DNA of 64,000 nucleotides from Flavobacteriales bacterium (GTDB taxonomy: Bacteria; Bacteroidota; Bacteroidia; Flavobacteriales_E; Vicingaceae), in NCBI GenBank assembly GCA_020635825.1, contig JACJZA010000008.1:1-64000 (forward strand), read 5' to 3'. This document shows positions 34,817 through 43,161 of the stretch, in pieces; positions within the stretch are counted from its first letter, which is position 1; every line of letters begins with the position of its first letter. Made by a program: the position numbers and the translations under genes. Under the pieces are notes generated by a model that saw only the letters and a list, made by a program, of their open reading frames with translations, did no database searches and was not told the DNA's origin.

Positions 34817-35853
34817 TTTTTTACATCAAACAAATTTATTTTATCCAGTTTGCTACTTTTTCTATTAGAGATAAAGAATTCAACTATCAACAATAATAAA
34901 GCAATAATCAAGAAAGGTTGAAAACGATCTTCATAGTCTCTATATGATTTACTATCGAATTCTTTTTTCTCCATTTTGTTGATTTCATTCATTATAATTC
35001 CTAAACCTGCATTAGCATTGGTAGCTCTTACATATGTTCCTTCACCAGCCGCGGCAATTTGTTTCAACATGTTTTCATCCAATTTAGAAACAACTGTATT
35101 TTGAGAGTTATCAGTTCTAAATCCAACTTGTTTTCCATTTCTGTAAACCGGAATTGGAGCTCCATTTTCTGAACCCATACCAATGGTGTGAACAGTAACC
35201 TCCATTTCGGCTGCAGCAGCAGAAGATTGAACAGCATCATCTTCATGGTTTTCTCCATCGGTAATTACAATAATGGCTTTACTGGTTGCATTTTCAAAAT
35301 CGAAACTTTGCATTGCTAAATCAATGGCTGAACCAATTGCAGTTCCCTGAGTAGGGACAATGTCAGTTCCTATCGTTTCTAAGAATAATTTAGCAGATGA
35401 ATAATCAGTTGTAATAGGCAACTGAACATAAGCCTCACCTGCAAAAACTATCATTCCTAAACGGTCGTTGTGTAATTTTTCAATCAATTGATAAATAGCT
35501 CTTTTGGCTCTTTCTAATCTGTTGGGAGATAAATCTTCTGCTAACATACTGTTACTTACATCCAGTGCAATCATTAAATCAACCCCTTCTCTTTTTACTT
35601 CTTCTAATTTGGTTCCATATTGGAGATTGGCAATTCCCAACAAAAGAGAAATCATCGCTAAACTGTACAATACAAATTTTAAAACAGGTAATTTCTTGGC
35701 TACATTAGGCATTAAACGTTTTACAATATCATTGCTACTAAATTGTTTTAGTTTGCGTTTTTTCCAGTTTTGAATGAACAAAAATACCAATACAATTAGC
35801 GGAATAACTATCGCTAATGCCCATAAAGCCATATGATGTTCGAATCTAAACAA
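34813..35853 (-). CDS. batB: BatB: von Willebrand A membrane protein
   Basis: The 346-residue protein has N-terminal helices (about 10-27 and 60-77), a VWA domain with an intact MIDAS (Asp 98-Val-Ser 100-Asn-Ser 102, ALDVSNSM; then TAIGSAID and ITDGENHEDD), and a C-terminal helix (about 315-332). The MIDAS binds a divalent metal and mediates protein contacts, usually with the MoxR-regulated partners. It overlaps batA by eight bases and batC by four. Confidence 0.93.
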   Translation of the reverse strand: MFRFEHHMALWALAIVIPLIVLVFLFIQNWKKRKLKQFSSNDIVKRLMPNVAKKLPVLKFVLYSLAMISLLLGIANLQYGTKLEEVKREGVDLMIALDVSNSMLAEDLSPNRLERAKRAIYQLIEKLHNDRLGMIVFAGEAYVQLPITTDYSSAKLFLETIGTDIVPTQGTAIGSAIDLAMQSFDFENATSKAIIVITDGENHEDDAVQSSAAAAEMEVTVHTIGMGSENGAPIPVYRNGKQVGFRTDNSQNTVVSKLDENMLKQIAAAGEGTYVRATNANAGLGIIMNEINKMEKKEFDSKSYRDYEDRFQPFLIIALLLLIVEFFISNRKSSKLDKINLFDVKK

Positions 35854-36844
35854 CGCTTTTAAATATTAAATTTTTAATTAAAAATTCAAGTAGTAATAAA
35901 ATAGCTGCCAAACTAGCAAAAGGCCAAAAATGCTCTGATTTCTTTTTATAATCAGTTACATTAATTTTAGACTTTTCTAATTGGTCTATTTCTTTGTAAA
36001 TGTTCTCTAACTTGTTTTTATCTGTAGCTCGGAAATATTGTCCATCAGCCATTTGCGCTATTTCTTTTAGTGTTTTTTCATCAATTCTTACCGGTACCAT
36101 TTGGTATTGAATTCTTCCAAACTGATCTTGAAATGGCATGCGCGCTTCCCCTTCAGAACCCACACCAACCGTATAAACTCTAATTCCGAACTCTCTGGCA
36201 ATTTCTGCAGCAGTAATGGGAGGGATAGAACCTGCATTGTTAGCTCCATCGGTTAATAATATTACTACTTTACTTTTTGCTTCACTGTCTTTTAATCGGT
36301 TGACTGCTGTTGCTAAGCCCATTCCAATGGCCGTTCCATCTTCAATCATTCCATTTTGGATGTCATCAAATAAGTTTAATAAAACATCATGGTCACTAGT
36401 TAAAGGGCATTGAGTAAAACTTTCTCCTCCATAAATGACCAATCCAATTCTGTCATGTGGACGTTCGGAAATAAATTCCATAGCCACTTCTTTAGATGCT
36501 TCCAATCGGTTAGGTCTGAAATCTTCAGCCAACATACTTCCAGAAATATCAAGTGCAATAATTATATCGATTCCTTCGGTGGTCACATTTTGCCAGCTTA
36601 ATGAAGTTTGAGGACGAGCAATAGCAGTTATTAATGATGCTAACCCTAAACATCTTAATACAATGGCACTGTGGCGATAAAAAGTAGATTTAAAAAATGA
36701 AAAACTATGTAATGAAGAAATTTTAAATGTCCCTTGTAATTTGTTATTTCTCCAAATGTAGTAAGCAATCATTAAAGGAATGATAGCCAAAGCCCAAAAG
36801 AACTCCGGATTTGCAAATGATATGTCATTCCAATTAATTAGCAT
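35846..36844 (-). CDS. batA: BatA: von Willebrand A membrane protein
   Basis: The 332-residue protein parallels BatB: N-terminal helices (about 13-30 and 58-76), a VWA domain with MIDAS Asp 99-Ile-Ser 101-Gly-Ser 103 (ALDISGSM), TAIGMGLATA and LTDGANNAG, and a C-terminal helix (about 308-325). It is a paralogue of BatB and probably heterodimerises with it in the inner membrane. It overlaps the upstream gene by eleven bases. Confidence 0.93.
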   Translation of the reverse strand: MLINWNDISFANPEFFWALAIIPLMIAYYIWRNNKLQGTFKISSLHSFSFFKSTFYRHSAIVLRCLGLASLITAIARPQTSLSWQNVTTEGIDIIIALDISGSMLAEDFRPNRLEASKEVAMEFISERPHDRIGLVIYGGESFTQCPLTSDHDVLLNLFDDIQNGMIEDGTAIGMGLATAVNRLKDSEAKSKVVILLTDGANNAGSIPPITAAEIAREFGIRVYTVGVGSEGEARMPFQDQFGRIQYQMVPVRIDEKTLKEIAQMADGQYFRATDKNKLENIYKEIDQLEKSKINVTDYKKKSEHFWPFASLAAILLLLEFLIKNLIFKSVV

Positions 36845-37787
36845 CTTTTGCAGCTTCTATATTTTCTATTTTAGTGGCATTTACAAACTCAATAGCATTG
36901 TTAATACTCATTTCGTTTTCATTGGCTAAAGGTTGTTCTTTAGCAAACTTTACTAAGTCAGCAAGTGTTAAGGTTTGTGTTAACTTGTTCATTAACACAG
37001 GAGAAATATTTTGAAGGCGTAAACCGTGCATAATTTCTGAAGTAGTTTCTTCTAGTGCATTTACTTGGTAACGATTTTCAATGTATTCTCTTAGTATTTC
37101 AGAAATATGAGAATGATAAGCTTTTACTTTTCCACTTTGCCATAGTTTATCCGACTTGACTTTTTCTAGTTTTTCAAGAGCAATTATATGAATAGGAATA
37201 TCAGGAATAATTACTTCTGGTTCTTCTTTTGGTTTACGGTTTTTCAGGTATTTAATTAAGAAGAAAATACCAATACCTAAAACCAAAATAGCAATCATCC
37301 ACCACCAGTTATCTTTTAGCCAATCCACTATTGAGAAAGGTTCACTGATAGGTTGTTTGATGTCAAAAATGGCTTTGGTGGTATCTACTTCCATTGTTTG
37401 AACTTCAATTAAAATGGGTTCTGTTTCAACCGTATCAGCATTGATAATAAACTTAAAAGGGGGAATGGCATAATAGCCTGAATCGAAAGATGTAATAGTA
37501 ATTTTTTGTTGTTTAACAAAAGCATAAGGGTCATTTTTATCAGGAATAATAGTATCAACAACTGATTTGCTGACAATTTCTACAAACTCGTTAATGGTAT
37601 CATAAAGAGTAGGAAATATAATGTTTACTTCCCCTTCATCAACTCGATAATTGGCCTTTAAAATAATGTTGATTTGTTCTCCAATTAAAATAGAATTGGT
37701 GTCAGGAGTAGCCTCAACAGAATAAGTTTGAGCATTTGTATTTAAAATACTGAAAAGAGCAATAAGTATGTACAATAGTTTTTTCAT
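36834..37787 (-). CDS. Bat-operon membrane protein between DUF58 and BatA genes
   Basis: The 317-residue protein has a signal peptide (1-19), a beta-sandwich periplasmic part (about 22-140; TPDTNSILIGEQINIILKANY, BatD-like), one transmembrane helix (about 163-182) and a cytoplasmic helical domain (200-310; KVKAYHSHISEILREYIENRY...TSEIMHGL) like DUF4381-type proteins of MoxR operons. The position between DUF58 and BatA is constant in Bacteroidota. It overlaps DUF58 by one base. Confidence 0.8.
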   Translation of the reverse strand: MKKLLYILIALFSILNTNAQTYSVEATPDTNSILIGEQINIILKANYRVDEGEVNIIFPTLYDTINEFVEIVSKSVVDTIIPDKNDPYAFVKQQKITITSFDSGYYAIPPFKFIINADTVETEPILIEVQTMEVDTTKAIFDIKQPISEPFSIVDWLKDNWWWMIAILVLGIGIFFLIKYLKNRKPKEEPEVIIPDIPIHIIALEKLEKVKSDKLWQSGKVKAYHSHISEILREYIENRYQVNALEETTSEIMHGLRLQNISPVLMNKLTQTLTLADLVKFAKEQPLANENEMSINNAIEFVNATKIENIEAAKDAN

Positions 37788-38668
37788 TAATGTTCTCTTC
37801 GTTTAAACAAGTTCATTAAAGGCTTTACATAATTATGGTCAGTAGCTATTTCTGCCACATCAACTCCAGATTTTCTGAACGTATTACTTAATTCATCTTT
37901 TCTTCTCAGCGCATTTGCTTTGTAATCAATTCGCACTTTTTTATCAGAAGTATTAACCCATTTTATTTCGTTGGTTTCAGCATCCAGCAGAGGAACTAAA
38001 CCTAAATCGGGTAATTCTTGCTCAGCTATATCGTAAAGATGAAGTGCTACCATATCATGTTTTTTATTGGCAATTTTTAAAGCATCTTCAAAATTACTGT
38101 CAACAAAATCGGAAATAATAAAAGCAGTAGAACGTTTTTTAATCACATTGGTAAAATATTTCAAGGCTCCAGTAATGTCAGTTCCTTTACTTTCAGGTTT
38201 AAAGTCAATTAAATCTCTAATAATCATTAAAATATGACTTCTTCCTTTTTTTGGTGGGATAAATTTTTCAATTTTATCAGAAAAGAAAATTACCCCAACT
38301 TTGTCGTTGTTTTGAATAGCAGAAAAAGCCAAAACAGCACATAATTCGGTAGCTAGTTCTTGTTTGCTTTTTTGTTGAGTTCCAAATTCTTTAGAACCAC
38401 TCACATCCACTAAAAGCATAACGGTTAACTCTCTTTCTTCTTCAAAAACTTTTACATAAGGGTGGTTGAATCTAGCAGTAACATTCCAGTCAATGGTTCT
38501 AATCTCATCACCATGCTGATATTCTCTAACCTCACTAAAAGCCATACCTCTTCCTTTAAAAGCAGAATGATATTCACCAGAAAAGATTTGATTACTCAAA
38601 CCTCTGGTTTTGATTTCTATCTTTCTTACTTTTTTTAGTAATTCTGAGGTATTTTGATTACTTGCCAT
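37787..38668 (-). CDS. DUF58 protein with VWA-like fold
   Basis: The 293-residue cytoplasmic protein has the DUF58 hallmark GRGMAFSEVREYQHGDE (about 39-55) followed by IDWNVTAR, then a VWA-like domain with an intact MIDAS motif (Asp 88-Val-Ser 90-Gly-Ser 92). DUF58 proteins are regular partners of MoxR AAA ATPases. The gene starts 21 bases after the moxR stop and its stop overlaps the next start by one base. Confidence 0.92.
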   Translation of the reverse strand: MASNQNTSELLKKVRKIEIKTRGLSNQIFSGEYHSAFKGRGMAFSEVREYQHGDEIRTIDWNVTARFNHPYVKVFEEERELTVMLLVDVSGSKEFGTQQKSKQELATELCAVLAFSAIQNNDKVGVIFFSDKIEKFIPPKKGRSHILMIIRDLIDFKPESKGTDITGALKYFTNVIKKRSTAFIISDFVDSNFEDALKIANKKHDMVALHLYDIAEQELPDLGLVPLLDAETNEIKWVNTSDKKVRIDYKANALRRKDELSNTFRKSGVDVAEIATDHNYVKPLMNLFKRREH

Positions 38669-38689
38669 TTGTGAAATACTTAGAATTGA

Positions 38690-39742
38690 TTAAGGTATCT
38701 CAACGTTATTTAAAATACCATTAATGATTTCTTCTGTTGTGATGTTTTCTGCTTCAGCTTCGTAGCTCAAACCAATACGGTGTCTTAATACATCATGACA
38801 AACAGCTCTTACATCTTCAGGAATTACATAACCTCTTCGTTTAATAAAAGCATACGCTTTTGAAGCCAATGCTAAACTAATACTTGCTCTTGGAGAAGCC
38901 CCAAAGTTGATGAGGTTTTTGTAATCAGCCAGATTGTAATCTTCAGGAGTACGAGTAGCATTTACAATGTCAACAATGTATTGTTCTATTTTTTCATCCA
39001 TGTAAACATCTCTAACTACTTCTCTGGCTTTAATAATGTCTTCTGGTTTTAACACGCAATTTGGAGTAGGGAAGCCACCTTTTGAAATGTTATTACGGAT
39101 AATGATTTTTTCTTCGTCTTTTTTAGGATAACCCAACACTACTTTAAGCATAAATCTATCTACTTGTGCTTCTGGTAGAGGATAAGTACCTTCTTGTTCT
39201 ACAGGGTTTTGAGTAGCTAAAACTAAAAATGGTTCGGGTAATTTAAAAGTATTTTCGCCAATAGTAATTTGTCGTTCTTGCATGGCTTCTAATAAAGCAC
39301 TTTGAACTTTTGCAGGAGCACGGTTAATCTCATCGGCTAATACAAAGTTAGCGAAGATAGGACCTTTTTTTACTGTAAATTCTTCTTGTTTTTGGTTGTA
39401 TATCATAGTCCCGATAACATCGGCAGGTAATAAATCGGGAGTAAACTGAACCCTACTAAATTTAGCATCGATGGTTTTTGCCAAAGTGTTAATGGCTAAT
39501 GTTTTTGCCAAACCGGGAACACCTTCTAAAAGGATGTGCCCGTTTGATAATAAACCAATGAGTAATCGTTCGGTCATGTGTTTTTGCCCAATGATTACTT
39601 TGTCCATTTCCATGGTTAGTAAATCCACAAAAGCACTTTCTTTTTGAATTCTTTCGTTCAACGCTTTAATATCAACGTTTGATGATGAACCTGAACTTGC
39701 AGGAGCTTGCGTTGGTTGGTTTTCAAAATTTGTTTCTTCCAT
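38690..39742 (-). CDS. moxR: MoxR-family AAA+ ATPase
   Basis: The 350-residue ATPase leads the bat operon. It has Walker A GVPGLAKT (74-81), Walker B VLADEINRAPAKVQ, sensor 1 LATQNPVEQEGTYPLPEAQ and sensor 2 GASPRASISLALASKA, as in the MRP subfamily. MoxR proteins are thought to act as chaperones that load metal or cofactors or assemble complexes with VWA partners, here DUF58, BatA and BatB. An N-terminal Ser/Pro-rich stretch of about 25 residues precedes the conserved part. Confidence 0.94.
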   Translation of the reverse strand: MEETNFENQPTQAPASSGSSSNVDIKALNERIQKESAFVDLLTMEMDKVIIGQKHMTERLLIGLLSNGHILLEGVPGLAKTLAINTLAKTIDAKFSRVQFTPDLLPADVIGTMIYNQKQEEFTVKKGPIFANFVLADEINRAPAKVQSALLEAMQERQITIGENTFKLPEPFLVLATQNPVEQEGTYPLPEAQVDRFMLKVVLGYPKKDEEKIIIRNNISKGGFPTPNCVLKPEDIIKAREVVRDVYMDEKIEQYIVDIVNATRTPEDYNLADYKNLINFGASPRASISLALASKAYAFIKRRGYVIPEDVRAVCHDVLRHRIGLSYEAEAENITTEEIINGILNNVEIP

Positions 39743-39763
39743 TTTTTATTGTTTTTGCACTAT

Positions 39764-39794
39764 CAAAATTAAACACACCATCTTACTTGACCAA
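39764..39794 (-). promoter_or_regulatory. Promoter of the moxR-bat operon
   Basis: Minus-strand -7 box TAATTTTG (39771-39764) and TTGG (39794-39791) at the -33 position with a 19-base spacer. The -33 element touches the inverted repeat at 39793-39816. Confidence 0.55.
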
Positions 39795-39841
39795 CAATGA
39801 AAGCGTTCTCATTGTTAAAAAATGTTAAAGAAATTTTAACA
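39793..39841. promoter_or_regulatory. Two inverted repeats in moxR/MazG-like divergent gap
   Basis: First repeat: aacaatga (39793-39800) and tcattgtt (39809-39816), eight-base arms. Second: tgttaaa (39823-39829) and tttaaca (39835-39841). The first abuts the moxR -33 element and could bind a repressor or activator. Confidence 0.45.
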
Positions 39842-39891
39842 CTTTTCTGATGTGAATGGTCATATTTGTAAAGTACTAAAGTGAATAAAAT

Positions 39892-40299
39892 ATGAGTGAT
39901 AAAGCATTAAAACTGCAAGAAGTTATAAACATGGTGGCAACTTTCCACGATGCATTTAAAATAGGTAACGAATACGAACCCAAAGGAAAGATTGATGAAA
40001 AAGATTATTTGTTGCGCTATAAATTGATGAGAGAAGAAAACGAAGAATATTTAGAGGCGGCTGAAAACGGTGATTTGGTAGAGGTAGCTGATGCTTTGGG
40101 TGATATGTTATACATTTTGTGTGGAACCATTTTAAAACATGGGCTGCAACATAAAATTGAAGAAGTATTTGAAGAAATACAACGAAGCAACATGAGTAAA
40201 TTGGATGAAAACGGACAACCGATTTACCGTGAAGATGGAAAGGTGATGAAAAGCGAACTATACTTTAAACCGGATATTCATACAATATTAAAGGAGTGA
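39892..40299 (+). CDS. MazG-like nucleotide pyrophosphohydrolase
   Basis: The 135-residue protein has the all-alpha NTP pyrophosphatase (MazG/PRA-PH) pattern: REENEEYLEAAENGDLVEVADALGDMLYIL, in which the glutamates (EENEEY) and the ALGD aspartate bind magnesium. Length fits single-domain MazG-like enzymes that hydrolyse NTPs, probably for housecleaning. The C-terminal part (ELYFKPDIHTIL) is as in related Bacteroidota proteins. A one-mismatch -7 box (CATATTTG, 39861-39868) lies upstream. Confidence 0.85.
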   Translation: MSDKALKLQEVINMVATFHDAFKIGNEYEPKGKIDEKDYLLRYKLMREENEEYLEAAENGDLVEVADALGDMLYILCGTILKHGLQHKIEEVFEEIQRSNMSKLDENGQPIYREDGKVMKSELYFKPDIHTILKE

Positions 40300-40311
40300 G
40301 GTTACCGGTTA

Positions 40312-40356
40312 GTATATGATGCGTAGCATCCCGAAGGGTGCTATGATTTTATATAC
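40312..40356. repeat. Imperfect stem-loop left of the inverted-repeat-flanked gene
   Basis: Segments gtatat / atatac, tagca / tgcta and ccc / ggg pair around a gaa loop, with one bulge and one internal mismatch. It lies just after the MazG-like stop and could act as a terminator or recombination site. Confidence 0.45.
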
Positions 40357-40358
40357 AT

Positions 40359-41676
40359 TGTTAGCCACTGTTTTTTTAATATTTATCATCATCTTTCACT
40401 CTAATATTTGTTAAGTCAAGTAAGTATAAACAGGCTTTACTAAACTCCTTATTTGGTGAATTTGAGTGATGAGCTTTAAATGATTTGTACTTTTTTCTTT
40501 CTAAAGTCCAAGTTGCACCGTCTGTCATTGGTATATATTTTTCATTTGGCAAACTATCAAAATTTGATGCCTTTACAATTTCTTCGAACTCTATCCATTT
40601 TTTCAAATTTAGTTTTTTCTTACCTGATTTTTTCAAACCTTTTGGTTCATAGCCACCTGCACCTTTTCCAACTTTCCAATACAACATTATTTCATTCTCA
40701 ACTTTCTCAATTCTAATTGCAATCGGGTGATGAAAACTTCTTAACCAAGTAAATCGATAAATGATTGAACTTTGCTGTAATTTCTTATTGTACAGACAAT
40801 CTTCTTTTAGGTCACTAAGTTGAACTTGAAGCCATTTAGCTGTACCTTTCCCTGATTCAATTTCAAAGAGGTAGTCTGTTGAAAAATCACATTCCCAATT
40901 ATTTGTTAGATTGGTGAAATAGTATGATGGAAAATAACATTGATTAAAGTCTCTTTGGGTGTCTTTTGGAATTGGTGTTTGGTCTCTCTGTTTTAAAAAG
41001 CATTCAAGTTGTCTTATTGGATAGTAAATAATATCTCTTTTTTCCTTTCTTAAATCCCAAACTTGGTACAAATAATTTAATGAACTATCTGCTGCATGTT
41101 CAAACGTTGACTTCTTTACAGGTTTTTCTTTAACAGCTGATATAGAATCAATTAATTCATCTCCAAAGTCAAAATTAAATCCCCAATCTTGCTCTTTCTC
41201 CAAAGGGAAAATAAAATCTTTATAATATGCTTCTGCCAACTTAAAAACTATTATTGAATCTTTGGGGCTGATTGCAAGAGCCTGTTTTAAATATTTTACT
41301 TTACGTCTATTGTATTCATCCTTATCTCTATAATCAAGTTCAAGAAACAATAATTCCGACCGCAAAAGATATGGTTCAGTTTTGTCTGGAAATTTGGTAG
41401 TCAAATTGTCAAAGTAGATGGAAACAGAATCAATTTTTCTGTCATCGTAGTATCTACAGATATATTCTGTAGCTCTAAAATTAAATGGATCTATCTCTTG
41501 TAATCTCTTTGCTTTTTCAATTTTGTCACCATATTTTTCAGAACTACTATACCACGACAAATCGTATTCAAGCTCTTGTATTGTCTGTCCAAAAAAGTTT
41601 GATGTCAATATCAAAAAGTAAATTAAGATTAGTCTATTAATCATTCTTGCGTTTTGTCTTTTAATAGTGGCTAACA
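40359..41676. repeat. 11-bp inverted repeats flanking an orphan gene
   Basis: tgttagccact (40359-40369) and its exact reverse complement agtggctaaca (41666-41676) bracket a single gene. Another small stem-loop (acatg-cgaa-catgt, 41674-41687) overlaps the right copy. Confidence 0.55.
40376..41644 (-). CDS. Secreted TPR-like orphan protein
   Basis: I start it at 41644, where MINRLILIYFLILTSNFFGQ gives a clean signal peptide; a longer start at 41719 would run through the inverted repeat. The protein of about 422 residues has TPR-like helices in its first half (AKRLQEIDPFNFRATEYIC, KYLKQALAISPKDSIIVFKLAEAYY). A beta-rich second half of unknown type follows. No sorting domain or lipobox is seen. 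Inverted repeats flank the gene on both sides, so it may be an inserted unit. Confidence 0.6.
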   Translation of the reverse strand: MINRLILIYFLILTSNFFGQTIQELEYDLSWYSSSEKYGDKIEKAKRLQEIDPFNFRATEYICRYYDDRKIDSVSIYFDNLTTKFPDKTEPYLLRSELLFLELDYRDKDEYNRRKVKYLKQALAISPKDSIIVFKLAEAYYKDFIFPLEKEQDWGFNFDFGDELIDSISAVKEKPVKKSTFEHAADSSLNYLYQVWDLRKEKRDIIYYPIRQLECFLKQRDQTPIPKDTQRDFNQCYFPSYYFTNLTNNWECDFSTDYLFEIESGKGTAKWLQVQLSDLKEDCLYNKKLQQSSIIYRFTWLRSFHHPIAIRIEKVENEIMLYWKVGKGAGGYEPKGLKKSGKKKLNLKKWIEFEEIVKASNFDSLPNEKYIPMTDGATWTLERKKYKSFKAHHSNSPNKEFSKACLYLLDLTNIRVKDDDKY

Positions 41677-41729
41677 TGCGAACATGTATACCAATACATA
41701 TTGCATTGTATCTATTCAAAAATAACCAA

Positions 41730-43058
41730 TTATCCTTTTACTATATTACTGCTAGGTATTTGTATTTCGTACACAGCACCGTTTTGGTTGTAGTAGTTAA
41801 AATTTCCATCCAACTGTTCGGCTAAGGTTTCTATCAAATGCAATCCTAAAGAGCTAGAGTCGTCAATTTTAAAATTGTCAGGGAATCCTTTTCCGTTGTC
41901 TTTGTATTTTAACAAACAATAGTCGTTTTCAAGTTTAGTGAGCGTTAAATCAAATTGTTTTTCTATACCATTGCTATGGTTGTGCTTAAAAAAATTGGTA
42001 ACAATTTCGTTAATAATCAATCCGGTTGGAATAGCGGTTTCAATGTCTAAACTTACTTTTTGCGGTATATCAATCCTAGCAGTGTATTCATCATCGCCAT
42101 ATAATTTACTAATGTTGTTAATAATTTCTTGTGTATAATCTACCAATTCAATGTCTTTAAAATTAGAAGTGCTGTACATTTTTTGGTGTACTAACGACAT
42201 GGAGTGTACTCTGTTTTGCACTTCTTGCAATGCATTTTGTACTTCCGTATTGTTGAATTTAGAGAGTTGTAAGTTGATTAAGCTAATAATAACTTGTAAG
42301 TTGTTTTTTACCCGGTGATGGATTTCTTTTAACAGGATAACTTTTTCTTCGTTTTGTTGTTGTAAAATGTTCCGTTGTTCAGATAGTTTGGCAGTTCTTT
42401 GTTTTACAATTTCTTCTAAGTCTATTTTCCCTTTTTTTAGTTCTCTGGTATTTTGTTGTAATTCGCTTAAAGCTTTGTTTAAGTCGTTTTCATTTTTGGC
42501 ATTTAAACGAATAATAAAAGTAATGAGAATAGCACTTACACTCATTAAACTGCTAATGTTGGCAATGCGTGCAATTTCATTCCACCAATGGTTGCTAAAA
42601 TCAGGAGTATTAAAAAGGTGTAATTCGCCAATAATAATACAAGCTGCTACAAAAGGAACACCTGCTAATATTTGCCATCGTTCTTTTTGGTGGTCGAATA
42701 AAATTAAACATGAAGCAAAAATCAAAATGGATTGTATGTGGTATAGTGAAGAACCTCCCAATAAAAGAGTGGTGAGCACTCCCATAGAGTAGATAACCAA
42801 TGTGTACAACCATTTTGAAGTATTGAATTTTTGTTTAGAGTTTAAGCTTAAACAAATTAGCAGTACTACACAAACAATTAAGAAAAGAAGTGATTGGGCA
42901 CCAATAAAAGGCCACACAAATAATATCTGAAACAAGGTGGCAAAAAAACCAATAAACAAGACTTGATTAAAAAAGATGAGTCTTTTTTGTTGAGGACTAT
43001 TAATGCTTTGAGTATCGTTAATCCCTAAGTGTGATATGGTGTGCCATAAATTTGCCAA
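41730..43058 (-). CDS. Sensor histidine kinase, HisKA_2 type
   Basis: The 442-residue kinase has six or so transmembrane helices (about 30-190), a coiled coil (about 190-240; LNKALSELQQNTRELKKGKID), a HisKA_2 dimerisation domain with EIHHRVKNNLQVIISLINLQL (phosphoacceptor His near 246), and an HATPase domain with N box (NEIVTNFFKH), G1 DNGKGFP and G2 SSLGLHLI. No ATG begins the frame: TTG at 43058 is the first usable codon, unless translation begins elsewhere. The partner response regulator is not in the window. Confidence 0.88.
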   Translation of the reverse strand: MANLWHTISHLGINDTQSINSPQQKRLIFFNQVLFIGFFATLFQILFVWPFIGAQSLLFLIVCVVLLICLSLNSKQKFNTSKWLYTLVIYSMGVLTTLLLGGSSLYHIQSILIFASCLILFDHQKERWQILAGVPFVAACIIIGELHLFNTPDFSNHWWNEIARIANISSLMSVSAILITFIIRLNAKNENDLNKALSELQQNTRELKKGKIDLEEIVKQRTAKLSEQRNILQQQNEEKVILLKEIHHRVKNNLQVIISLINLQLSKFNNTEVQNALQEVQNRVHSMSLVHQKMYSTSNFKDIELVDYTQEIINNISKLYGDDEYTARIDIPQKVSLDIETAIPTGLIINEIVTNFFKHNHSNGIEKQFDLTLTKLENDYCLLKYKDNGKGFPDNFKIDDSSSLGLHLIETLAEQLDGNFNYYNQNGAVYEIQIPSSNIVKG

Positions 43059-43109
43059 AGAATCAAAAAGTAACTCTGATAAGTTTCAATTTTCTAAATT
43101 TAAGAAAAT

Positions 43110-43143
43110 AAAAAAGTGGACAGCCATCACCATCCACTTTTTT
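43110..43143. terminator. Bidirectional terminator between kinase and oppC
   Basis: 11-base arms aaaaaagtgga (43110-43120) and tccactttttt (43133-43143) enclose a 12-base loop. On the minus strand it follows the oppC stop (43162) and precedes the kinase gene. Confidence 0.7.
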
Positions 43144-43161
43144 AATATAGATAGGTATAGT

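Noticed and set aside
40301..40369. Possible integron attC site
   Set aside because: The fold is attC-like in length, but the required GTTRRRY and RYYYAAC ends are not complementary in the right orientation and there is no integrase in the window.
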